A stretch of DNA of 38,305 nucleotides from Planctomycetota bacterium (GTDB taxonomy: Bacteria > Planctomycetota > Phycisphaerae > Sedimentisphaerales > Anaerobacaceae). The notes under the pieces were generated by a model. The model did no database searches and was not told where the DNA came from. It was given only the letters and a program-made list of their open reading frames with translations. Positions 1 through 7,691 of the stretch are shown here, in pieces (the stretch's first letter is position 1; each line of letters starts with the position of its first letter). The stretch is taken from NCBI GenBank assembly GCA_016872975.1, contig VGYL01000002.1, positions 1-38,305 on the forward strand, written 5' to 3'. A program made the position numbers and the translations under genes.

Positions 1-2102
1 CATCCCGCACAGGTGGCCAACGTCTTCCCATCGGTGGAGAACTGCACCGCATGGACCGGACCACACCAAGCTGGCAGGTTGGCGTGGCGCAATCGTCCGG
101 AGGCGGGATCGAAGACGCGGATCGTACCATTGCGGTCTCCCAACGCCAGCATCTTGCGATCCGGTGACAGTGCGGCGGACGTCAGCGCCCCTGCCAGCGG
201 CTGCCATCCCGCCGGCAATTCCACCTCCCACCGCCGGATGATTTCCGCAACGCCGAGAGTCGAAGCGCCCGCCGACCACGAAAGGCCGGCCTCCTGCCCC
301 TCCGCACGCCGGGGCGGATCACGGTTCCCATTAGGGTCCATCAGAATCTGCATCAACCGGCCCGATTCTGCGTCCCAGACCCGCGTTACGCCGTCGCCAC
401 TGGTGGACGCGAGCCGGCGGCCGTCCGGACTGTAGGTCAGCGTGCCGACGGGACCGCGGTGTCCACAGGTCTCCAGCGTCCAGGATTCGACCCCGTCGGG
501 AGTCAAGGGTCTCCGGACCAGCGCCGTAGAGGCCAGGGCCTCCCGCGGCCGGAGATCGACCCGTCGGATCGGGACGGGAGCCTTCCTCTCGCCCAACTGG
601 TGCTGGAGTTGGCTGATCTCGTCCTGGCCCTGGACGTACTCCTCCAACAGCGAATTCAGGGCCTCTTCAGCCTCCTTCTTATCTCGGCCGAGAATCCTGG
701 CCCGCAGATCGGCCAGCTTGAGCTTCTCCGATACCCCCTCCAGCTCCCTTTGGATTCGTTCTTCGTTGGCGCGACGGACCGCCCGTTCTCCGACGATCCT
801 GGTATAGGCCGCCAGAACCGTTCCCAACAGGACCAGAGACACCGCCAGGCCCATTCCTATCTGAACCCGATACTTCCCGGCCTTCCTGCGCAGAAAGTAC
901 AGCGTCGTGTGCGCGCGGGTGTCCAGGGGCTCGCCCTCGAGGTAGTTGCCGATATCCTTCGCCAGCGCGCCCGCGGAGGCATACCGCTCGTCCGGATGGG
1001 TAGCCAGGGCGGTCAGGAGGATGGCCTCCAACTCGCCGTCGATCGATTTATCGAGTTCGCGGGGGCGCTGGATCCGGCCTTCCATGACCCGGCGCAACAC
1101 ATCCAGGGTGGACCCGGACAGGTCATGCGGTGACTGCCCGGTCAGAAGCTCATACAGAATCACTCCCAGGCTGAACACATCGGTCCGGGTGTCGATCCGA
1201 TCCTGATTGCCGGCCGCCTGTTCCGGCGACATGTAGGCGGGCGTACCGGCGACCTGGCCCTCGATGGAGATGGCCGGTGCCTCCTCATCCTCCAGCAGAC
1301 CTCGCGCCAGACCGAAGTCCAGCACGTGGGGCTGGCCGTCCGGGCCAACCAGGATATTCGAGGGCTTCAAATCGCGATGGATCACCGCGTGTAGATGAGC
1401 GAACAGGACCCCCTGGCAAACCCGCTGCATCAGGACCAGCGTTTCCGGACGCGACAAGGCCTTGCTCTTGACATACTGGTCCAAGGGGACGCCGTCAATC
1501 AACTCCATCGCATAGTAGTACCTCCCTTGATGCAGACCACTGTCATAGAGCCGCGTGATGTTCGGGTGATCGAGCCGGGCCGTCAGCTCGACCTCGCGCT
1601 GAAAACGGGCCTGGGCCCGCCCGGATTCGATCCGGTGTGCGGCCAACAGCTTCAGGGCCACCTGCCGTCGGGTGCTCAACTGCTCCGCGCGCCAGACCAC
1701 GCCCATGCCCCCTCGACCCAGGGGCCCGAGGATCCGGTATCCCGGGATATCGGGCTGCTCCTCCGTCGGATCGGCCCCAAAAGGGCCGGCTCCCACGGAC
1801 AAAGGCGGAAGCGGCATCTCACCGGCAAGCAAGGTCGCCCCCGCTTGCCCGCCGGTCACCGGCGGCTCTCCCGAGAACAGGCGGACTTCAAAATCGCCGA
1901 GGGTCTGTGCTTGACCGAGCACAAGGTGTACATCGCCCGCGGCGCCGATCCGAATCCGGAACCCCTTGCGGGCCTTGGGCTCCTCAACGCGACGGCGTGT
2001 GATCAATCTTCCATTCTTCCAGACTTCTACGTACGCCATGGCAATGCGCCCGAATCCAGGGACTGCCACCCTGGGAGTCGTCCCCCATCCAGGGCCGTTC
2101 AC
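1..2102 (-). CDS. Serine/threonine protein kinase with transmembrane segment, coiled coil and C-terminal WD40 repeats (3' end truncated by window edge)
   Basis: Not in the ORF track because it runs off the left edge. Reverse-complement reading gives ...YRILGPLGRGGMGVVWRAEQ...HAVIHRDLKPSNILVGPDGQPHVLDFGLARG...GTPAYMSPEQAAG..., a hydrophobic stretch (IGMGLAVSLVLLGTVLAAY), then WD40-like GHRGPVGTLTYSPDGRRLASTSGDGVTRVWDAESG. Probable GTG start at 2102, 8 nt after the upstream stop; alternative ATG at 2039. Confidence 0.93.
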   Translation of the reverse strand, partial: MNGPGWGTTPRVAVPGFGRIAMAYVEVWKNGRLITRRRVEEPKARKGFRIRIGAAGDVHLVLGQAQTLGDFEVRLFSGEPPVTGGQAGATLLAGEMPLPPLSVGAGPFGADPTEEQPDIPGYRILGPLGRGGMGVVWRAEQLSTRRQVALKLLAAHRIESGRAQARFQREVELTARLDHPNITRLYDSGLHQGRYYYAMELIDGVPLDQYVKSKALSRPETLVLMQRVCQGVLFAHLHAVIHRDLKPSNILVGPDGQPHVLDFGLARGLLEDEEAPAISIEGQVAGTPAYMSPEQAAGNQDRIDTRTDVFSLGVILYELLTGQSPHDLSGSTLDVLRRVMEGRIQRPRELDKSIDGELEAILLTALATHPDERYASAGALAKDIGNYLEGEPLDTRAHTTLYFLRRKAGKYRVQIGMGLAVSLVLLGTVLAAYTRIVGERAVRRANEERIQRELEGVSEKLKLADLRARILGRDKKEAEEALNSLLEEYVQGQDEISQLQHQLGERKAPVPIRRVDLRPREALASTALVRRPLTPDGVESWTLETCGHRGPVGTLTYSPDGRRLASTSGDGVTRVWDAESGRLMQILMDPNGNRDPPRRAEGQEAGLSWSAGASTLGVAEIIRRWEVELPAGWQPLAGALTSAALSPDRKMLALGDRNGTIRVFDPASGRLRHANLPAWCGPVHAVQFSTDGKTLATCAG

Positions 2103-2109
2103 CTGCGGG

Positions 2110-2670
2110 TCAAGGGCTGGATACCTCCTTCCGTTCTCGACAGACGGCCTGTGCCTTTTGGAACAGATTGACCAGGTCCGGCGTCAGCCAGCCGGCGTGG
2201 AGCCATTGAGAGAAGTACTCCTCGAGTTCTCCGTAAGAGAACGTCGTGATCCTGTTTGCCTGAAACAGGGCCTTTTCCTGGAATAGCACGGCATGGGCGA
2301 TGGCCGCGTAGTAGAGGGCCGTGGCTACGTGCCGCAGGGGCGCGGACGGGCCGGATTCCGCCTGCCGGCGGTACCGGTCCTTGATCTGCCGGATGACGGC
2401 CGGATCGGTATCCGGATCGAGCAGCAGACTCCCCACCGAACAGGCCGCCAGGGGGTGGAACCGCTCCAGTACGTGGCGGAGCGCCTCCGGCAAGGCCGAG
2501 CACACGGTCGAATCCAACGGCACAGGCTCCGCCAGTTGGTCGCGCAGGAATTCCGCCCGTGCCTGGTCTTCGCTCGATGCATCCGGATGGGCCCGCGCCT
2601 CGTTGCCGACTTCCCAGAGCTGCGCCAGTTTCTCGCGGCTCAAACCGAATGTCGTCGATTCGTCTTTCAT
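2110..2670 (-). CDS. Hypothetical protein in a sigma factor/kinase operon
   Basis: 186-aa ORF between sigma factor and kinase genes, same strand, tight spacing; no family recognised. Confidence 0.75.
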   Translation of the reverse strand: MKDESTTFGLSREKLAQLWEVGNEARAHPDASSEDQARAEFLRDQLAEPVPLDSTVCSALPEALRHVLERFHPLAACSVGSLLLDPDTDPAVIRQIKDRYRRQAESGPSAPLRHVATALYYAAIAHAVLFQEKALFQANRITTFSYGELEEYFSQWLHAGWLTPDLVNLFQKAQAVCRERKEVSSP

Positions 2671-2700
2671 GGCGTCCTTCGACCTGCTGAACTCCAGTCT

Positions 2701-3486
2701 TCACCCCAAAGCCGCCGCGTCTGCGCTGCCGCCCGACAGAAACCGGAAGATCTCCTGGAATTCCGCCTCGGCCTCGGCATCGGAGCATGTCAGATTTCTC
2801 AACCGCCGCTTCAGGACACGGCAGAATCGTCGTTTAACCGTGATCAGCATACTGCCCGCCTGGACCTCCGTTGTCACGCCGCAGCGTTGGCAGATCTGTC
2901 TCAGGGACAGTTCCTCGGCGTTCTCGAAGATCGGGGCCAGGATCTTCAGTTGAAAGACCTCCCAGTGCGTCGCCATGCCACAGTTGCGGTACTGCGCGCG
3001 GATTTCGGCAAGAACCTGGTCCAGCAGCTCTGTAATCCAGGCATAGTAGAACGCCTGTTCCGGCGTGCCGGCGGACTCCGGCAGATCGATCTCTGCGAAC
3101 GGCGACGGGGACAGGCTGAGAATACCCCCGGCCGGAGCTCTCTTCTTGCGCTGCTTGTTCCGCCGGGCGTTCGCGACAAAGTGCTTGAGGGCCGTGAGCA
3201 GAAGTTGGCGGAAGCGGCCGATCTGGCGGTCGGCGGCACGGGGCAGCTTGGGCTCAACGAAGAACTCGCAGAAGAAGTCCTGGGTCCAGTCCTCGGCCTC
3301 CGGGTGACTACATCCGTGTCGGCGGAGGTACCAGTATACCGGCTTCCAGTAGGCGACAATGAGGCTCTCGGTCGCCAACCGGCGGCGGGTCTCGTCCTGG
3401 GTCCTGGCACTGAAGATCGCCGACCAATGGGTCGACGGAAATTGGCCGCCCCCTCCTGCCATCCTCGTTTTCTCCCGCCGGTTCAT
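2701..3486 (-). CDS. ECF-like RNA polymerase sigma factor
   Basis: STHWSAIFSARTQDE...AYWKPVYWYLRRHGCSHPEAEDWTQDFFCEFF...RFRQLLLTALKHFVANARRNKQRKKR resembles sigma-70 region 2 of planctomycete ECF factors. Alternative start at 3462. Confidence 0.8.
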   Translation of the reverse strand: MNRREKTRMAGGGGQFPSTHWSAIFSARTQDETRRRLATESLIVAYWKPVYWYLRRHGCSHPEAEDWTQDFFCEFFVEPKLPRAADRQIGRFRQLLLTALKHFVANARRNKQRKKRAPAGGILSLSPSPFAEIDLPESAGTPEQAFYYAWITELLDQVLAEIRAQYRNCGMATHWEVFQLKILAPIFENAEELSLRQICQRCGVTTEVQAGSMLITVKRRFCRVLKRRLRNLTCSDAEAEAEFQEIFRFLSGGSADAAALG

Positions 3487-3537
3487 GACACTACGCCGCC
3501 AACTGGGGGCCGGCCGCATCCCGGGGTATCCGTCCGA

Positions 3538-3721
3538 CTAGTACTACAACGCTATCTTGTGGGACCGCAGTAGTCGTAAGTCATTATGAAACAATGAGAT
3601 ACGGGAATGTCACTTCGGCGCCTTAACGCCAATAAGGCTACGGGGTGACATTTTCATAACCTCCTGTTCTAGCGTAGCTTATGTCAAACCGAGGGACAAA
3701 TCGTAGCGTTGTGGTACTAGG
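3538..3721. mobile_element. MITE-like inverted-repeat element flanked by TA
   Basis: ctagtactacaacgcta (3538-3554) and tagcgttgtggtactag (3705-3721) are inverted repeats (16/17 match); TA at both ends; no ORF inside. Confidence 0.6.
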
Positions 3722-3847
3722 TGACGGCCCCCGTGCCACCCTATGCCTATGTACGTACACACAGCCTCAACCCATCTCGCCCCATTATACCATTCGCGCG
3801 GCCCCGCATCAATACTTGAACCCGGATGTTGAGCCGGACGGACCCCA

Positions 3848-5074
3848 TTACGGCAGGACCGGGATCAGCACGACGTTCCGCACGATCTTCGAGGTGTTCG
3901 ATGCGAAACCGATGGTCCCGCGGGCGCGAGCGCCATCGACGGCTCGCGTGCGGAGCCGGCCGTTGATCTTGACGTCGAGCTCACCGCCGATCAGGGAGAT
4001 CTCGCAATCGTCCCAGGAAGTGTCGAAAGAGGGCTCTAGCGCGGGGGGAATCTTCGGGATCTCGACCACCCGCAACCGCGAGTCGCCTTCGTGGTCGATC
4101 CGGGCGGACGAGCGGCCGATGCCCGTGACGCCCAGGCGACGACCCTCCCCGATGCGCAGCCAGACACTCAGATCGTTGGCGTCCCGCCGGAACTGGAAGC
4201 GCAGGATACAGTCGGCAAATCGCTCTTTCGTTTGCACCATCGCGCCGGCGGGCGTGTGCACGACGAAGGCCAGAGCGTCCGGACCCGGCGGGGGGGCGTT
4301 GTCCGGCTCCAGCACCTCCAGGCCGGTCGCCTGCGGCCCCCCGCGCAGGAAAAGGGGCCTGCCAAAGGCGTGACGCAAGGGCTCCAGACGAACCTCTTTG
4401 AACCGGTGGACCTGCTTCTTATTGCCCGCATGCACCTGAAAGCCCAGATAACCTTCCGTTCTCTTCAAGTCGCTCACATCGATCAATTCGACGGTCTGGA
4501 ACCCGTTGATGCGATGGATCACGTGCTCGCCGCGGACCGTGATCGTATACTCGTTCCACCGATCCGGCCGGTAGTAACCGAGGCTGCGAACGGCATTGGC
4601 ATCGGCCAGGGGAAACACCTTCGTCGCCTGTCCGCCCTTGTCTCCGGGCGCCGTGGTCACGATCGCGAACTGGCCCGGCTGCGCGCCGGCCCGTTGCCAG
4701 TTGTAGAAACTCCCCATCCAGTTCGGCACGATATCCGCCTGATAGCCCTGGAGGGTCCACCTGAGGTCCTGGCCGGTCTTGCTTTTGGCAATGCGATCGG
4801 CACGGTAATCCACGCCGGAATTACCGCCCTCCGAACGGAACTGCAAGGACAATTCAAAGTCTCGAACCGGGCCGCCTTGCCAGATGAGATAGGTATGGTC
4901 GGCCATGTGCGTCCCCTCTGCCACACGCCCGACAATGGCGCCGTCCTCGACGGTCCATACGGCGGGATCGCCATCCCAGCCGCGCAGATCTCGCCCGTTG
5001 AAGAGGTCCACAGATTGCCCGTTGCCGGGGGCGGCCAGCAGGCCCACGATCATCAGCGCCGGCAGGTTCTTCAT
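3848..5074 (-). CDS. DUF1080 (3-keto-disaccharide hydrolase-like) secreted protein
   Basis: MKNLPALMIVGLLAAPGNGQSVDLFNGRDLRGWDGDPAVWTVEDGAIVG...FELSLQFRSEGGNSGVDYRA...WNEYTITVRGEHVIHRINGFQTVELID. Typical DUF1080 motifs, signal peptide, and a second laminin-G-like half. Confidence 0.85.
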   Translation of the reverse strand: MKNLPALMIVGLLAAPGNGQSVDLFNGRDLRGWDGDPAVWTVEDGAIVGRVAEGTHMADHTYLIWQGGPVRDFELSLQFRSEGGNSGVDYRADRIAKSKTGQDLRWTLQGYQADIVPNWMGSFYNWQRAGAQPGQFAIVTTAPGDKGGQATKVFPLADANAVRSLGYYRPDRWNEYTITVRGEHVIHRINGFQTVELIDVSDLKRTEGYLGFQVHAGNKKQVHRFKEVRLEPLRHAFGRPLFLRGGPQATGLEVLEPDNAPPPGPDALAFVVHTPAGAMVQTKERFADCILRFQFRRDANDLSVWLRIGEGRRLGVTGIGRSSARIDHEGDSRLRVVEIPKIPPALEPSFDTSWDDCEISLIGGELDVKINGRLRTRAVDGARARGTIGFASNTSKIVRNVVLIPVLP

Positions 5075-6159
5075 GGTGCGTCTCCCGAGGTCGATTCGTT
5101 CTTTTTCTCTGCCGGGCTCTCCAACCGCTTGATCTGGATCTCGCTGATCTGCAGCGAGGAGTCCTGGTTGCCGGAGTACGCGGCCAGATGGACCGCAATT
5201 CTGCCCCGGGCCGGCCCGTCCAGGCGCACCCGGCCGATCTCCTCGCCGTTGAGCCAGGTGGAATACTGGTTTTGCCGGGCTTCGACCAGCAGCGTATTCC
5301 AGGCTACACGATCGACGGTGTCCTCCCGGAGGTTGGCCAGGGCCGGTACCTTCTCGGACAGCCAGATGCTCCCCGGCCGCCCTGGCGACATCCCGGAGTC
5401 TCCGATCGTCACCGAGGGCCCGCCGGTGTCCTTTCCCTGGCGCAGGGACGCCCATGCCTGCACCGGCCCATGGGCCCGAAACGTGATCGAGAGCTGGAAA
5501 TCGGCGTACTCGTCTTCCGTCACGAGGGAGGTGCGTTTCCGGCTTGGGTCGGGTACGGCCGTCAGTCGCGCCGCTTTGACCGACCAGCCGGCGGCGTCCG
5601 AAGCCGTCCATCCCTGCAGATCGCTTCGATTGAACAGAGGAATCCACGGCGATTCCGCGACCGCGCTGGGCCGGGATTCGACGATGTAGTTGTGGGTGCC
5701 GTGACAATCCGTGCAGATCGACGTCTTGGTAATCACCCGGCCGTTGGGCCGCGTCTTTCCCAGCCACTCGTCCCGAAACGCTTCGACTCTTGCGACGTCG
5801 GTGTGCCCCTCATGGCACGCGCTGCACATGTCGTTCACCTGGCCTCTCCCAAAGAGGCGGTCCGGCTTGGTCACCTGCATCTCATCGTGCATGTGCTCCA
5901 CGGAGGGCCCGTGACAGGACATGCACATCACCCCTGGCATCGCGTGCCCGGCCGTGATGGCTTCATACTGGAGCCCCAGATGACAGGTATAGCACAGGGC
6001 ATTCCCGTCCGCCCTCGCCGGTTGCTTCGGCTGCTCCCGGTCCTCGTGCCCCCCACAGACCCCCCAGGTCTGCAGGAGGGCCACCAAGGCCAAAGCACCC
6101 AGGATCGAAACGGAATCCGCTGTCCGAGATCGCCGTTTTGAATTTTGGATTTTGATCAT
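5071..6159 (-). CDS. Tetraheme c-type cytochrome fused to a DUF1080-like domain
   Basis: Four CxxCH motifs (CYTCH, CMSCH, CSACH, CTDCH), then PLFNRSDLQGWTASDAAGWSV...DFQLSITFRAHG...WNTLLVEARQNQYSTWLNGEEIGRV. 4-nt ATGA overlap with the next gene. Confidence 0.85.
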   Translation of the reverse strand: MIKIQNSKRRSRTADSVSILGALALVALLQTWGVCGGHEDREQPKQPARADGNALCYTCHLGLQYEAITAGHAMPGVMCMSCHGPSVEHMHDEMQVTKPDRLFGRGQVNDMCSACHEGHTDVARVEAFRDEWLGKTRPNGRVITKTSICTDCHGTHNYIVESRPSAVAESPWIPLFNRSDLQGWTASDAAGWSVKAARLTAVPDPSRKRTSLVTEDEYADFQLSITFRAHGPVQAWASLRQGKDTGGPSVTIGDSGMSPGRPGSIWLSEKVPALANLREDTVDRVAWNTLLVEARQNQYSTWLNGEEIGRVRLDGPARGRIAVHLAAYSGNQDSSLQISEIQIKRLESPAEKKNESTSGDAP

Positions 6160-6200
6160 TCGGATTTGTTTCGAGTTTCGCGTTTCGTGCTTCGAATTTC
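6137..6200. repeat. Dispersed AT-rich repeat (GGATTTGTTTCGAATTTCG-like), copy 1
   Basis: tttgaattttggattttgatcattcggatttgtttcgagtttcgcgtttcgtgcttcgaatttc; similar strings near 14408, 14825 and 27049. Confidence 0.7.
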
Positions 6201-6273
6201 CACTCGAGATTGCGTCGTCGAAGTACTTGTGCCGACCTGCTTAGAGCCTGTCGTAGGACGGTATACTGGTGGA

Positions 6274-7446
6274 TTACACGTATTCCCACTCGCGCAGCCA
6301 TTGGTACTCGGCGGGCAGGTCCGCCCAGCGCTGCTGGATTTGCGCTTCCAGCCACACCTTGTCCGCCGCGGTGACCGGCAGAGGCCGGGTATAGGAGGCC
6401 AGGACGGCATTCTCCGCTTCGTAGACGGTGGACACCCCGGGAATCACCGCGGTCACGCCCTCTTTCGAGAGAATGCTCTGCAGCGTCAGCCGCGCCAGGT
6501 CGTTTTCCAGCTTATTCCCCACGCCCCAGGCGCCGGTCTTCACTTGGTTATGGCTCGCAAACAGCGAGCCCCCGAAGAAAGGCTTGATCGTGATGACGCC
6601 CACGTCGTGCTTCTGCGCGACGTCAAAAAGGCTGACGTCCACCAGTCCGTTCTTCTGGGAATTCAGGATCTCCACATTGTCGCCCACGGGCGGCTGGGTC
6701 TTGGATTTCGTCTTGGCCGTGCAGGGGAAAATGATCATCTCGAACTGCGGGTATTTCTCGATCGCGTGCTGCAGCCAGCGGCTCGTATGCGAGGACACCC
6801 CCAGATGCCGTGCTTTGCCCGCCTTCTTCAACTGTTCGAAGGTCTCCACCATCATTTCTATGTCGGCGTCGGTATTGGTGCCGTCCATCTTGGCCTGCGG
6901 CCGCCAGATGTCGATATAGTCGCTGCCCAGGGCCTTGAGACAGTTTTCCACGTTCTCGATCTGCGATGCGACGTTGCAGTACTGCGGATGCCGCGGGCAC
7001 TTCTTGTAGTCATCGGCGGCCACGACCATCTTCTCCCGGCGTCCCTTCAGGGCCGCGCCGAACGCCATCGCTTCCGCCAGACCGGTGATATCCAGATGGT
7101 TCACCCCGGCCTCAAGGCAGGCACTGACCACCTCGTGGCGGTTCTGCGCAACCTTCTCCGGAACGACGGGGTCCTTGTCGTCGATGAATTTGCCCCACCA
7201 CCAGCCCTGTGCGTGTTCCTGCCAGGGCGCCTTCCAGTGCCCGCCCAGGCCGATTTCCGACAGGACCAGCCCCGTCTTGCCGAGCCGGCGATAGTGCATC
7301 TTCGGATGGTAGTTGAGGATCTTGGCGGTCTCGACGGGCTTCCCTGATGACGCCCGGCCTGCGACACAGGTGCCCGCGAGGGCCCCCATTCCCGCCCAGG
7401 AACTGCTCTTGAGAAACGCACGGCGTGACAATTGTTCTTTACGCAT
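6274..7446 (-). CDS. TAT-exported aldo/keto reductase family protein
   Basis: MRKEQLSRRAFLKSSSWAGMGALAGTCVAG (twin Arg), MHYRRLGKTGLVLSEIGLGGHW, ARHLGVSSH, VITIKPFFGG, IPGVSTVYEAENAV. The long ORF's upstream starts look spurious. Confidence 0.88.
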   Translation of the reverse strand: MRKEQLSRRAFLKSSSWAGMGALAGTCVAGRASSGKPVETAKILNYHPKMHYRRLGKTGLVLSEIGLGGHWKAPWQEHAQGWWWGKFIDDKDPVVPEKVAQNRHEVVSACLEAGVNHLDITGLAEAMAFGAALKGRREKMVVAADDYKKCPRHPQYCNVASQIENVENCLKALGSDYIDIWRPQAKMDGTNTDADIEMMVETFEQLKKAGKARHLGVSSHTSRWLQHAIEKYPQFEMIIFPCTAKTKSKTQPPVGDNVEILNSQKNGLVDVSLFDVAQKHDVGVITIKPFFGGSLFASHNQVKTGAWGVGNKLENDLARLTLQSILSKEGVTAVIPGVSTVYEAENAVLASYTRPLPVTAADKVWLEAQIQQRWADLPAEYQWLREWEYV

Positions 7447-7691
7447 CGGGTGTCTCCTCTGAAAGTACGAAAGATCCCCTACGGACACCGCCAGGCAAAA
7501 CGGTCTCCATCTGACTCCGGTTATCATATCGGTATCCCGCTCGGTATTCAACAGTCCGTGGGAATCCCTCAGGGCAATTGCCCTGATCTCCAGGACGGGC
7601 ACGACGACAAGCGGGCAGTTCTTGAAACGCCGAGAATCGTCCAGTACCATAGTCATGGCGGTGGGTTTATGGTTTTCCGCGGCGGAACAAC

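Noticed and set aside
13-2286. Several plus-strand ORFs (140-258 aa) over the left end
   Set aside because: They are antisense shadows of the minus-strand kinase-WD40 gene, whose motifs are clear in the reverse complement.
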